DNA from: Actinomycetes bacterium
GTDB lineage: Bacteria > Actinomycetota > Actinomycetes > Actinomycetales > Microbacteriaceae
DNA length: 64,000 nucleotides
Assembly (NCBI GenBank): GCA_029777095.1
Contig: JAKOTS010000019.1
Span: 1 to 64,000, forward strand
Reading direction: 5' to 3'
In this document: piece after piece, positions 36,934 through 45,510 of the stretch
Numbering within the stretch: the first letter of the stretch is position 1
Layout of the letters: every line of letters begins with the position of its first letter
Notes under the pieces: model-generated
The model's input: only the letters and a program-made list of their open reading frames with translations
Databases searched by the model: none
What the model was told of the DNA's origin: nothing
Position numbers and translations under genes: made by a program

Positions 36934-38037
36934 CTACGGCGCGTCGGGCTGCGGGGGAGCGGGCGGGGTCGACGTCGCTGACCCGGCCTGCTCGGCGAGG
37001 CCTGCTGCCGCGCGCGCGGCTGCCTCGGCCTCGGCGCTGGCTGCGCTTGCCGATGCAGCCGCTGCCGACGCATCACGCGGACGGCGCGTGACGGGCGACG
37101 CCGCGCCAGTCGCAACCGGTGCGCGCGGGATCCCGAAATCGGGTCCGCCCCGCCCGGCGAACGCCCCGCCGATGCCCTTGAGCGCCTCGGTGAGCTCGCT
37201 CGGCACGATCCAGAGCTTGCTGGAGGGGCTGTCGGCGATCTTCGGGAGCGTCTGGAGGTACTGGTAGGCGAGGAGCTTGTCGTCAACGCCACCCACGTGG
37301 ATCGCGTTGAACACGGTCTCGATCGCTTCTGCTTCACCCTGGGCGCGCAGGACAGCGGCCTGCTTGTCACCCTCGGCACGGAGGATCTCGGCCTGTCGGG
37401 CGCCCTCCGCCGTGAGAATCGCGGACTGCTTCGTGCCCTCGGCGGTGAGAATCAGTGCACGACGGTCACGCTCGGCGCGCATCTGCTTCTCCATTGAGTC
37501 TTGAATCGACAGCGGCGGGTCAATCGCCTTGAGCTCCACACGGCCGACACGGATGCCCCACTTGCCGGTCGCCTCATCGAGCACGATGCGGAGCTGTCCG
37601 TTGATCTCGTCGCGGCTCGTGAGCGCCTCTTCAAGGTTGAGGCCACCCACGACGTTGCGAAGCGTGGTGGTGGTGAGCTGTTCGACGGCGCCGAGATAGT
37701 TGCGGATCTCGTAGGTCGCGGCGCGCGCGTCGGTCACCTGAAAGTAGACAACCGTGTCGATCGAGACGACGAGGTTGTCTTCGGTGATCACCGGCTGCGG
37801 CGGGAACGAGACAACCTGCTCACGCATGTCGATCAGCGGGCGCACCCGGTCGATGAACGGCACGAGCAGGTTCAGGCCCGGCTCGAGCGTCTTGTGATAG
37901 CGGCCGAGCCGCTCAACCACGCCGGCAGCAGCCTGCGGAATGATGCGGATCGACCGAACGATAACGACCACCACGAAGATGAAGACCGCAAGCGCGAGCA
38001 CCCATCCGATCGCCGTGGGGATGAAACTGTCATTCAT
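36934..38037 (-). CDS. SPFH/band 7 (stomatin-like) membrane protein
   Basis: 367-aa SPFH protein. One N-terminal transmembrane helix (AIGWVLALAVFIFVVVVIVRSIRII) is followed by the SPFH domain (VVERLGRYHKTLEPGLNLLVPFIDRV, VSIDTVVYFQVTDARAATYEIRNY, QLTTTTLRNVVGGLNLEEALTSRDEIN). Then come a helical coiled-coil repeat (ILTAEGTKQSAILTAEGARQAEILRAEG) and an Ala/Ser-rich tail. The ORF-track protein of 605 aa is a false N-terminal extension over nfeD. ATG 38037 overlaps the nfeD stop (ATGA). It probably forms oligomeric membrane microdomain scaffolds with NfeD. Confidence 0.95.
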   Translation of the reverse strand: MNDSFIPTAIGWVLALAVFIFVVVVIVRSIRIIPQAAAGVVERLGRYHKTLEPGLNLLVPFIDRVRPLIDMREQVVSFPPQPVITEDNLVVSIDTVVYFQVTDARAATYEIRNYLGAVEQLTTTTLRNVVGGLNLEEALTSRDEINGQLRIVLDEATGKWGIRVGRVELKAIDPPLSIQDSMEKQMRAERDRRALILTAEGTKQSAILTAEGARQAEILRAEGDKQAAVLRAQGEAEAIETVFNAIHVGGVDDKLLAYQYLQTLPKIADSPSSKLWIVPSELTEALKGIGGAFAGRGGPDFGIPRAPVATGAASPVTRRPRDASAAAASASAASAEAEAAARAAAGLAEQAGSATSTPPAPPQPDAP

Positions 38038-38516
38038 GATGTTTCGGCTTCCTTTGAGGGATGTTGCACCGGGGTGACGTATGCGGTCGCCCCGTCGATC
38101 GCGGCAACCGCGATGAGTGTTCCTGGATCGATGTCGGCCTCGCGCGAGCGCGCGGTCCAGATGTCGCCATTGCTGAGCTTGACCTGACCGGCTAGGTGGG
38201 TGACCGTGCTGGTCACCTGCCCGCGGAGGCCGATCAGCGCCGCGACGTTGGACTTTGCCGGGTCTGCACCGCGGCGAAGTCGCCGCAGCAACGGTGGTCG
38301 GAGGAACAGGATGAGCACCGCGGCGGTGAGCGCCGCGATGATCGCCTGAAGCCAGATGGGAGCACCCGAGAGGTCTGCGATGAGCCCGGCAATGCCACCG
38401 ATACCGAGCATCAAAAACGTGAACTCGAGGGTCAATGCTTCGATCGTGAAAAAGAGCAGGATCAGCACCAACCAGCCGATCCATGCGAACTGTTCGATGG
38501 TTTGGATGAACTCCAC
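38034..38516 (-). CDS. NfeD-family membrane protein
   Basis: 160 aa: about three membrane helices in the first half (WIGWLVLILLFFTIEALTLEFTFLMLGIGGIAGLIA and a further helix ending in LFLRPPLLRRL) and a C-terminal OB-fold domain (LIGLRGQVTSTVTHLAGQVKLSNGDIWTARSREADIDPGTLIAVAAIDGATAYV). It is the usual operon partner of SPFH proteins. The start GTG 38516 has aggagg 7 nt upstream, one of the best ribosome sites in the window. The 152-bp region upstream (38517-38668) is divergent to the SDR gene. Confidence 0.94.
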   Translation of the reverse strand: MEFIQTIEQFAWIGWLVLILLFFTIEALTLEFTFLMLGIGGIAGLIADLSGAPIWLQAIIAALTAAVLILFLRPPLLRRLRRGADPAKSNVAALIGLRGQVTSTVTHLAGQVKLSNGDIWTARSREADIDPGTLIAVAAIDGATAYVTPVQHPSKEAETS

Positions 38517-38668
38517 AGTGCACCTCCTGTTGGGCCAAACCTAGCACGCAGGGTGTGCCGCAACGCGGTGTCGAGGCACGCCATCCGCGCCGGAATTGGT
38601 AGGCTCGAAGGGTCGCGCGAGCGGCCGTCGCGGGCCACCGCGAGTCACCCAGAAGCAGGAGCACTATC

Positions 38669-39430
38669 GTGTCAAACCCCCTCGCCCCCGGCTCACTCAA
38701 CGGCAAGCGCGTGCTCGTCACGGGCTCGTCCCGCGGCATCGGTGCAGACACCGTCCGCTACTTCGCCGAAGCCGGCGCAGACATCGTGGTGAACTACCGC
38801 AACAAGGGCGCGCGTGCCGAGAAACTCGGCACGACCCTCCGTGAGCTCGGCGGCCGCGTGATCGTCGCCGGCGCCGATCTCACCGACCCCGCCTCTGTAA
38901 AGGGCATGTTCGACACCATCGCTGGCGAGTACGGCGGCCTCGACATTCTTGTCTTGAATGCCTCCGGAGGCATGGAAGCCGGCATGGCTGAGGACTACGC
39001 CCTCACGCTCAACCGCGACGCACAATTGAACGTGCTCGATGCGGCATTGCCCCTGCTCGGCGAGGGGTCGCGCGTCGTGTTTGTGACGAGCCACCAGGCC
39101 CACTTCATTCGCACCACGCCAACGATGCCCGAGTACGAGCCGGTTGCGCTCAGCAAGCGCGCCGGCGAAGACGCGCTGCGCGAGCGGATCCCGGGTCTTG
39201 CAGAGCGCGGCATCGGCTTCACCGTCGTCTCGGGCGACATGATCGAGGGCACGATCACGGCAACGCTGCTCGAGCGGGCAAATCCGGGTGCCATCTCGGC
39301 CCGCAAAGACGCCGCCGGCAAGCTTTACAACGTCTCAGAGTTCGCAGCCGAAATCGCCGCGGCCGCGGTCGACCCAGTTCCCGAAGACAACACCCGCCTC
39401 GTCGGCGACATCACCGACTTCGCGAGCTAG
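38669..39430 (+). CDS. SDR-family oxidoreductase with atypical catalytic motif
   Basis: 253-aa short-chain dehydrogenase/reductase. The Rossmann motif VLVTGSSRGIGADTVR and VLNASGG (NAG-like) are present. The serine is probably in VVFVTSHQAHF. Instead of the standard Y-x3-K, the sequence reads MPEYEPVALSKRAGE, where Tyr is seven residues before Lys and the canonical position is Val. It may therefore use a shifted tyrosine or have altered activity. GTG 38669 has caggag 9 nt upstream. The S9 peptidase starts 8 bp after its stop. Confidence 0.88.
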   Translation: MSNPLAPGSLNGKRVLVTGSSRGIGADTVRYFAEAGADIVVNYRNKGARAEKLGTTLRELGGRVIVAGADLTDPASVKGMFDTIAGEYGGLDILVLNASGGMEAGMAEDYALTLNRDAQLNVLDAALPLLGEGSRVVFVTSHQAHFIRTTPTMPEYEPVALSKRAGEDALRERIPGLAERGIGFTVVSGDMIEGTITATLLERANPGAISARKDAAGKLYNVSEFAAEIAAAAVDPVPEDNTRLVGDITDFAS

Positions 39431-39437
39431 GAGCAAC

Positions 39438-41438
39438 ATGCGCGCCGCCGATATTGAGAAGCTCGTTTCTGTCTCTCGTCCGGCGGTCGCGCCAGACGGA
39501 ACGTTTGCGATCGCTGCCGTCTCTCGCCCCGATCTGCGGGCAAACCTTGACGTTGGCCAGCTCTGGCGTTTCGACCTCGAGGGCAGGGCACCGGCGCGCA
39601 GGCTCACGCGTGGCGTTGCCGATCGCGCGCCCGCGCTCTCGCCCGACGGTGCGCTGATCGCATTCCTTCGCGGTGATACATCCAATAAGCCGCAGATCCA
39701 TGTGATCGCGGCCGGCGGCAGCGAGCCCGTGCAGGTCACCGACCAGCCGCTCGGTGTGAGCGAGTTTGCGTGGTCGCCCGACAGCGAACGCCTTGCCTAC
39801 GTCGCTCGCGTGCCCGAGCCGGGTCGGTACGGTTCGATTGAGGGTTTGGATGCCGCAGCCGAAGCGCCGCGCCACATCACAGGCATCCGCTGGCATGCGA
39901 ACGGCGTCGGCTACATCGGCGACCGTCCTGCCCACGTCTTTGTGGTGCCCGCGCCCGATGTGAACGCAGAGCCGCTGTACGCTGCGGCGCCCGCGTTGCC
40001 AGGGGAGTGGGGCACCGACGGTGAGTCGCAGGGGGTGCCGGCGGCATCCACTCAACTGACGCACGGAACCGCCAGCTATGGCGGCGTCGTCTTCACGGCC
40101 GATGGCACCGAGGTGCTCGCGGGCGTCGACGAGATCGAAGCACGTACGCGCGATTTGCGCGCGCGCCTCGTGGCGATTTCGGTCGACGGGGGAGCGGAGC
40201 GCGAAGTGCTCTCGGTCGACGCGGGTCTCAGCGTCAACGAGATTGCCGTGCTGCCTGATGGCACGATTGCGCTGCTGGCCTCGGATGCCGGCGCCGGTGG
40301 CATCGACTTCATCGCGCCGGGCGTCGCGCTGTTCTTGCTGCGTGATGGCGTACCCGTCCAGATCACCGACCCCGAGCTCTATGACCTCGGCGAGGTTGGG
40401 AGTCACATCGGTGCGATCGGCGACGACGTGCTCGTGCAGGACCGCACCCGCGGATGCCTGCGACTCTTGCGCGTTACACGTGCCGGAGGGGTGACCGAAG
40501 TGCTCGGTGGCGACGTGGAGGTACTTGGGCACGGCGTTGCGGGCGATCGTATCGTCGCCACCATCGCCAATGCCGAGACCTTTGGCGAGATCGTTGTCAT
40601 CGAGGGCGGCGCCGGCAGCGAACCGCGAACACTGACCAACTTTGGCGCAGCGCTTCGCGAGACCGGCTTGGTCGCGCCGCGAGAAATCACCGTCACCGCG
40701 CGCGACGGCGCCGAGGTGCACGGCTGGATCGCGACGCCCGCAGGGGAGGGGCCGCACCCGGTGATCCTTAACATTCACGGTGGGCCGTTCGCGCAGTACA
40801 GCGTGCACGTCTTCGATGAGACGCAGGTGCTTGTGGATGCCGGCTACGCCGTCGTGTACTGCAACCCGCGCGGCTCTGCCGGCTATGGGCGGGAGCATGG
40901 GCGAAGCATCCGCGGCGCTATGGGCACCGTCGATTACACCGACGTGTTGGATTTTCTTGAGGGTGCGCTTGCGAGCGATGTGACGCTTGACGCTGGGCGC
41001 CTCGGCATCATGGGCGGTTCATACGGCGGCTTCATGACCGCATGGGTGATCGCGCACGATCACCGGTTCGCCGGCGCGATTGTTGAACGTGGATTCCTCG
41101 ACCCCGTGTCGTTTCAGGGCACGAGCGACATCGGCTCGTTCTTCGGCGACGAATATGCGGGGACGTCGCCCGAGGCGATGGCCGCCCAGAGCCCGATGGC
41201 CCACGCCGGAAGCGTCACGACGCCCACGCTCGTGATGCACTCGGAGCTTGATTTCCGCTGCCCCCTCGAGCAGGCGACGCGGTATTACACGGCGCTCAAG
41301 CGCGCGGATGTCGATGCCGAGATGCTGATTTTTCCGGGGGAGAACCACGAGCTCAGCAGGGGCGGACAGCCACGCCACCGCGTGCAGCGGTTTGCCGCGG
41401 TGCTCGATTGGTGGGCTCGGCGACTGCCCGTGCACTAG
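39438..41438 (+). CDS. S9 prolyl oligopeptidase-family serine peptidase
   Basis: 666-aa two-domain peptidase, probably an acylaminoacyl- or dipeptidyl-peptidase. An N-terminal beta-propeller (about 10-400; repeats such as VAPDGTFAIAAV and ALSPDGALIAFLRGD) gates the C-terminal alpha/beta hydrolase domain. The triad is Ser about 528 (GIMGGSYGGFMTAW), Asp about 605 (MHSELDFRCPLEQ) and His about 637 (PGENHELSRGG). No signal peptide. ATG 39438 has taggag in range; the ORF-track extension lies in the SDR gene. It ends at a strong terminator. Confidence 0.94.
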   Translation: MRAADIEKLVSVSRPAVAPDGTFAIAAVSRPDLRANLDVGQLWRFDLEGRAPARRLTRGVADRAPALSPDGALIAFLRGDTSNKPQIHVIAAGGSEPVQVTDQPLGVSEFAWSPDSERLAYVARVPEPGRYGSIEGLDAAAEAPRHITGIRWHANGVGYIGDRPAHVFVVPAPDVNAEPLYAAAPALPGEWGTDGESQGVPAASTQLTHGTASYGGVVFTADGTEVLAGVDEIEARTRDLRARLVAISVDGGAEREVLSVDAGLSVNEIAVLPDGTIALLASDAGAGGIDFIAPGVALFLLRDGVPVQITDPELYDLGEVGSHIGAIGDDVLVQDRTRGCLRLLRVTRAGGVTEVLGGDVEVLGHGVAGDRIVATIANAETFGEIVVIEGGAGSEPRTLTNFGAALRETGLVAPREITVTARDGAEVHGWIATPAGEGPHPVILNIHGGPFAQYSVHVFDETQVLVDAGYAVVYCNPRGSAGYGREHGRSIRGAMGTVDYTDVLDFLEGALASDVTLDAGRLGIMGGSYGGFMTAWVIAHDHRFAGAIVERGFLDPVSFQGTSDIGSFFGDEYAGTSPEAMAAQSPMAHAGSVTTPTLVMHSELDFRCPLEQATRYYTALKRADVDAEMLIFPGENHELSRGGQPRHRVQRFAAVLDWWARRLPVH

Positions 41439-41460
41439 GTTAGCTGCCGCACGCCGCACA

Positions 41461-41518
41461 AAAAACCGCAGGCCAACCCGTAGATTCTTATGAAATCAGG
41501 GGTTGACCTGCGGTTTTT
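41461..41518. terminator. Strong bidirectional rho-independent terminator
   Basis: AAAAACCGCAGG pairs with CCTGCGGTTTTT, and the stem continues (one mismatch) through CAACCC/GGGTTG. A/T-runs at both ends serve the convergent S9 peptidase (+) and HdeD (-) genes. Confidence 0.92.
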
Positions 41519-41541
41519 ACGCGGTGATAACGCGCCTTCGG

Positions 41542-42102
41542 CTACGCCTTCTTGCCGAAACTGAATGCGCGAATGATCTGCAAGATGCCGAGCACGACCA
41601 GCGCGATTCCCAGCAACCACCAGAGCGCAACGGCGCCCAGGAGCGGGGAGAAGCAGAGGACGCCACCGGCGATGATGCTGATGATCGCGAAGAAGATCGA
41701 GAAGCCCTTGGATGACGAGTCGCCCAGTGTGGTCAGCGCCACGATGCCTTCGATGATCCACATGATTCCCACCATCACGCCGAGGAAGACGGCGAGCCAG
41801 GCGGTCGTGAGGACGAGGTTTGTGAACGCCAGGATGCCGGCGATGATGAACACGAGGCCGAGGACGATGTGGCCGACGCGCGCCCATCCGCCCATTGCCT
41901 TGGCGAAGATGCCGAGACCGGCATACACGAGTCCGCCGACGACGGCGTAGATCGCGATGATTGCCGCGACGACCATTGCGGTCTTGTTGGGCCAAACGAG
42001 AACGAGAATTCCAACGATGAGGGCGATAACGCCGCCGACACCGAGTGCGGTGCGAATCCCGTTTGTGACGGGGCTCGCAGTGGGAGCGTTTGTAGTGGAC
42101 AT
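41542..42102 (-). CDS. HdeD-family (DUF308) membrane protein
   Basis: 186 aa, nearly all membrane-spanning (about six helices in three pairs). The DUF308 repeat is seen in GGVIALIVGILVLVWPNKTAMVVAAIIAIYAVVGGLVYAGLGIF and again near the C-terminus (IISIIAGGVLCFSPLLGAVALWWLLGIALVVLGILQIIRAF). E. coli HdeD is linked to acid resistance; the role here is unknown. The ATG has gaaggg upstream. A possible -10 TAACCT (minus strand, 42143-42148) lies about 40 bp upstream. Confidence 0.9.
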   Translation of the reverse strand: MSTTNAPTASPVTNGIRTALGVGGVIALIVGILVLVWPNKTAMVVAAIIAIYAVVGGLVYAGLGIFAKAMGGWARVGHIVLGLVFIIAGILAFTNLVLTTAWLAVFLGVMVGIMWIIEGIVALTTLGDSSSKGFSIFFAIISIIAGGVLCFSPLLGAVALWWLLGIALVVLGILQIIRAFSFGKKA

Positions 42103-42284
42103 GATTCACCCTTCTGAGAATCAACTGTGAAGTTGCGGTCTAAGGTTAGGGCACATTTGCGGCGCGCAGAAGCCACCCCGCGGGTCGCACCGACGGTGTT
42201 TCCAGAAATTCACCCGGCACTTCATCCGCGCGGCGCCCGAACCCGTGTTTACAGCCGCGGATTCTGGCGTCTTACCGCTTGCTG

Positions 42285-42298
42285 ATAATGCACATTAT
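42285..42298. repeat. AT-rich 14-bp palindrome in the hdeD/TDT intergenic region
   Basis: ATAATG-CA-CATTAT, striking in a GC-rich genome. It lies in the 237-bp gap (42103-42339) after the TDT gene and about 180 bp upstream of hdeD. It could be an operator for a dimeric regulator, or part of a weak terminator. Nothing else is recognised in this gap. Confidence 0.35.
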
Positions 42299-42339
42299 GT
42301 CAGTTCAGAATTGCGGAACGCTTCCCCGACTCTGTCGCC

Positions 42340-43428
42340 TTATGAACGCAGCCCGCGAATCGTCCGTGACAGCACGCCGACGATGTGCCGAAGCATCCCG
42401 AGAAACACAATCGCCCACACCACAACCGCGATGATGAGCGTGATGTTGCCGATCGATTCGACGAGCGGCAACGATTCGACCCGCCCGAGGTTGATTGACG
42501 CGACCGCGAACATCCCGATCGGAAAAACGATGGACCAGAGCGCCGCCACGTAGCCCAACGGAATCTTGTGCATCACGTGTCGCCACACGCCCGCGCCGAT
42601 GAGCAGCGGAATAAGCCACACGCAGAAACTCCAGAAGACGACGATGGTCCCGCCGATCAGCGTGCGCGTCGCATCGATCATCGGGGTCGACTGCATGTCG
42701 ACGATGTTGGTGCCGGCGACCACCGCGATCGCCATCGCGCCCATCGCCACCCAAAATGGGGGCTCGAACTCACGCGGCGTGATGCCGAAGTGGATGATGC
42801 GCAGCAGGACGAGCAACGCGACGCCGGCATAGATGGCGACCCCGACCGTCCACGACAGCACGGCGAGGATGCTGATCCACTCCGCATCCTCAGCAAAAAG
42901 GGGTTGCACCTGCGCCATGCCAATTGCGAGCGACTGGCTCGCCACTGCCCAGACGAACCAGGTACCGTTCGTGCGCGCCAGGATCGGTCTGCCGTCGCGA
43001 GTCATGAATACCTGCCATGGCAGCAGGTAGCCGAACACAAACCACAACACCGCACCAAAAAACAGCAGCGGCACCGCAATGCTCCCCAGGCCTTCTTGCA
43101 GCAGCCGGACCGCGAGCACATCGGTACCCGCAACGACCGTGAAGTACGCGAATGCCGTTTCGGGATCGCGGAAGTCGTGCAGCATGGCGCTTCGATGCGT
43201 GACCGCCCGCCAGATGTACAGCACCCAGAGCACCACGAACGAGGCCGCTGTGAGCCAAAGCAGCACCCTAGACAGCACGACGATACCCCCGAGATCGAGC
43301 CCGATCGAGACGATTCCGGTGGCCATGACGAGCGCAAAATAGCCGGGCGAGAGGTGCTCGATTTCGGCTCTCAGCGCCGGCCCGCGAGCTGCCTGTCGTT
43401 TCGCGTCCGGCTCACTGAGTTCTTGCAT
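42340..43428 (-). CDS. TDT-family transporter (tellurite-resistance/dicarboxylate, SLAC1-like)
   Basis: 362-aa protein with ten predicted membrane helices. Family hallmarks are EHLSPGYFALVMATGIVSIGLDL at the N-terminus, LNTGTW-like TNGTWFVWAVASQSLAIG in the middle and VWSIVFPIGM-like ALWSIVFPIGMFAVASINLG near the end. Members export sulfite or tellurite or carry malate; the substrate here is not evident. The -10 TAACCT lies 5 nt before the ATG and overlaps the stop codon of the upstream SGNH gene, 8 bp away, so both read-through and an own leaderless promoter are possible. Confidence 0.88.
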   Translation of the reverse strand: MQELSEPDAKRQAARGPALRAEIEHLSPGYFALVMATGIVSIGLDLGGIVVLSRVLLWLTAASFVVLWVLYIWRAVTHRSAMLHDFRDPETAFAYFTVVAGTDVLAVRLLQEGLGSIAVPLLFFGAVLWFVFGYLLPWQVFMTRDGRPILARTNGTWFVWAVASQSLAIGMAQVQPLFAEDAEWISILAVLSWTVGVAIYAGVALLVLLRIIHFGITPREFEPPFWVAMGAMAIAVVAGTNIVDMQSTPMIDATRTLIGGTIVVFWSFCVWLIPLLIGAGVWRHVMHKIPLGYVAALWSIVFPIGMFAVASINLGRVESLPLVESIGNITLIIAVVVWAIVFLGMLRHIVGVLSRTIRGLRS

Positions 43429-43439
43429 ACTTCAGGTTA
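43426..43439 (-). promoter_or_regulatory. Leaderless promoter, TDT transporter
   Basis: TAACCT, 5 nt, ATG 43428. The hexamer overlaps the TAA stop of the SGNH gene. Confidence 0.4.
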
Positions 43440-44423
43440 GGCAGAATGGCGTTCGTGCGGCGGCTTGCTACGGAGCCGTCCGACCGGTGGGTCCATCGCG
43501 GTTGCGCTTTCTGCCGCGGTGAGCCGGGCGCCCGCAATGCGCGACGCGCGAAATGCCCACCACGCAAGTGGATGCCGGTTGCCCCGGTGGTACACGCGAT
43601 GCGGTGCCGGTCGACCTTTGCCGCCGGCCACACCGACCGCGGCACACAAGCTGGGCAAGATGGCGCGCGCCGCCTCTGCGTACCCCTCATCAGATGGATG
43701 CAGGTGGTCACGCTCGGAGAACAGCTCTGGGGTCTTTCGAAACAGTGTGCCGAGCGTGTCTGCGAGCGAAACAGATCTGCCGCCTTCGCGGAGCACCACG
43801 AATGCTTGGCTCGTCGCGAGCAGCCGGCACCACCAGTGCAAGAAAAACCGCAGCGGTTCAAAAATTGGATGCACGGCACCCAGGTCGGCACACGTCGCGA
43901 CAATGACTTGGGAGCCTCTCCCCCGCAGCTCGCGCACCACCTCCATCAACGGAATCAGCGAGTCTGTGAGGCGACGCCCGTGCATGACGTCGTTGACACC
44001 GATGATGATGAGCACAACATCTGGCGTGCTCAGTGTGTGCAGCCGCACCAGCTGGGTGATCAGGCCGGTGCTCTCGGCCCCCACTTCGGCCACATTCGTC
44101 AGGTCGACGGGGCGACCGGATGCCTCAGACAACTCTTTCGCCAAGAGCACGCCGGGTGCGAAGTCAGGGTCTTTTGCGCCGTAACCGACAGCGAGCGAGT
44201 CCCCCATCACCCCAAACCGAATCGGTGCGCCCGCTCGCTCGGCGCCGTACACCCCGCTGTGCGGAAACACCGATCTCATTCGGGTGGGCACCAGCCGCTC
44301 GCGAGCGATCAAGGCCTCCGCCGCCATCACCGCCCCGAGTGTCAGAACGCTGACGACCGTCGAGACCGTGACCACCAACGTGTCGCGTGCGAGCCGTCGT
44401 TCGCTACGGGTGATTTTGGCCAT
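43437..44423 (-). CDS. SGNH/GDSL hydrolase with N-terminal membrane anchor
   Basis: 328 aa. A basic N-terminus (MAKITRSERRLARD) and one transmembrane helix (TLVVTVSTVVSVLTLGAVMAAEALI) precede the SGNH domain: RFGVMGDSLAVGYGAKDPD (Ser), LIIIGVNDVMHG (Asn block) and DHLHPSDEGYAEAARAILPSL (Asp/His). It is not closely related to the two other SGNH genes in the window, which share a C-terminal tail lacking here. It probably acts on envelope lipids or polysaccharide esters outside the membrane. ATG 44423 has agggggg upstream; the ORF-track start at 44456 is less likely. Confidence 0.9.
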   Translation of the reverse strand: MAKITRSERRLARDTLVVTVSTVVSVLTLGAVMAAEALIARERLVPTRMRSVFPHSGVYGAERAGAPIRFGVMGDSLAVGYGAKDPDFAPGVLLAKELSEASGRPVDLTNVAEVGAESTGLITQLVRLHTLSTPDVVLIIIGVNDVMHGRRLTDSLIPLMEVVRELRGRGSQVIVATCADLGAVHPIFEPLRFFLHWWCRLLATSQAFVVLREGGRSVSLADTLGTLFRKTPELFSERDHLHPSDEGYAEAARAILPSLCAAVGVAGGKGRPAPHRVYHRGNRHPLAWWAFRASRIAGARLTAAESATAMDPPVGRLRSKPPHERHSA

Positions 44424-44504
44424 GATGTCCCCCCCTGCTTCATTGCCAGGAACCATTTGATCGTCAGCGTACGCCCAACCTCAGACGCGGAGGCGAATCT
44501 CGTC

Positions 44505-44798
44505 TCAGCCGTTTCGCGCGACCCGCCGGTTGTGCGTCGCGATTGACAACAGTGCCGCCCCCGGACCCGCAAGCACGAGCAAAAAGGGCCAGTACCAGCC
44601 GGTCGTACCAAGCAGAACGGCGCCAATCACCAGCAGCGCCGCACCGAGCGCTCTCAGCGAAGTCGAGCCCAGCGGGCGCACCTGGGCGTTCCGCCAATAC
44701 GGGATCTTGGTCGACGGGTTTGCACGCAGCGTCATACCGAGGGCGCGTTGGAATAGCAGCATCCCGAGCAGTGCCGTGAGCCCACCGAATACCGTCAT
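44505..44798 (-). CDS. Small membrane protein of unknown function (97 aa)
   Basis: No family recognised. Two hydrophobic regions: residues 3-20 (VFGGLTALLGMLLFQRAL) and a longer C-terminal pair (ALGAALLVIGAVLLGTTGWYWPFLLVLAGPGAALLSIA). It starts leaderless 6 nt after TAATCT. Coding is supported by the promoter, start and hydrophobic pattern, not by homology. Confidence 0.65.
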   Translation of the reverse strand: MTVFGGLTALLGMLLFQRALGMTLRANPSTKIPYWRNAQVRPLGSTSLRALGAALLVIGAVLLGTTGWYWPFLLVLAGPGAALLSIATHNRRVARNG

Positions 44799-44810
44799 CG
44801 TTCGAGATTA
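44796..44810 (-). promoter_or_regulatory. Leaderless promoter, 97-aa membrane protein
   Basis: TAATCT, 6 nt, ATG 44798. Confidence 0.5.
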
Positions 44811-44820
44811 TCGCGTTTGA

Positions 44821-45510
44821 TCAGGATGCCTCGGCCCGCGGCCCTCCGCCTTTGAGGTCAGGCGGCGAGAGCTCGAACTGCCGCGCAAGTGCGTACGCCG
44901 CGCCCCGATCTCGTTCATCGACGACGAATACCCGGCCGATGAGCAGTGCCGCGTGATGCGGTACATCAATCCGGATCATGCCTGCGGGCGTATCGCCGTT
45001 CCATCCCTGCGCGCTGAGAAAGAACGCACCGGCGGCGCTTCCTGTGGTGCGCGTGCCGACATAGGCAAAGTTTGCGCCGCTCCGCGGATCGGTGAACTGA
45101 ATGCTGTAGTAGCGATGCTCCATTGCCGGCACATGCAGCACCCGCGGGCCGGGCTTCACATCAAGCCAGCCACAGAGGTAGAGCACATCATCGGTGCCGG
45201 TAGCCAGCACGCTGCCAGAAGTCGCAGACTGGGACGAACTCAGGGGAACAGCGTAGAGCGTGTTCACCGGAATGGGACCGCCGCCCATCCCCCGCTTCGT
45301 AAAAATGCGTTTGAACCCACCGACGGTGATTCGCGGCCAGAAGAAGATGAAGATTGCGGTGCCAACTACCCACACGGGCACGGCCACCGACACGAGCAGG
45401 ATGATCGACGAGGGTCCGCCGCTTGCGAGTCGCTGGACGATCACCCAGGCGAAAATCATCATGATCACGATGGTGACCAGCACGCCGTGCTTGAGGATGA
45501 GACGGTTCAC
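44821..45510 (-). CDS. Membrane-anchored DUF1254 protein (split copy 3)
   Basis: 229 aa. Two N-terminal transmembrane helices (LVTIVIMMIFAWVIVQRL and IILLVSVAVPVWVVGTAIFIFF) are followed by a DUF1254 domain only: PVNTLYAVPLSSSQSATSGSV, LDVKPGPRVLHVPAMEHRYYSIQFTDPRSGANFAYVGTRTTG and FFLSAQGWNGDTPAGMIRIDVPHHAALLIGRVFV. The matching DUF1214 half is encoded separately just upstream, with an ATGA overlap. Compare 15113-16423, where both halves are one soluble protein. Function unknown. Confidence 0.82.
   Translation of the reverse strand: MNRLILKHGVLVTIVIMMIFAWVIVQRLASGGPSSIILLVSVAVPVWVVGTAIFIFFWPRITVGGFKRIFTKRGMGGGPIPVNTLYAVPLSSSQSATSGSVLATGTDDVLYLCGWLDVKPGPRVLHVPAMEHRYYSIQFTDPRSGANFAYVGTRTTGSAAGAFFLSAQGWNGDTPAGMIRIDVPHHAALLIGRVFVVDERDRGAAYALARQFELSPPDLKGGGPRAEAS

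Noticed and set aside
38038-38751. N-terminal half of the 605-aa SPFH ORF
   Set aside because: Overlaps nfeD out of frame; the SPFH protein begins at ATG 38037 with a membrane helix and ATGA coupling.
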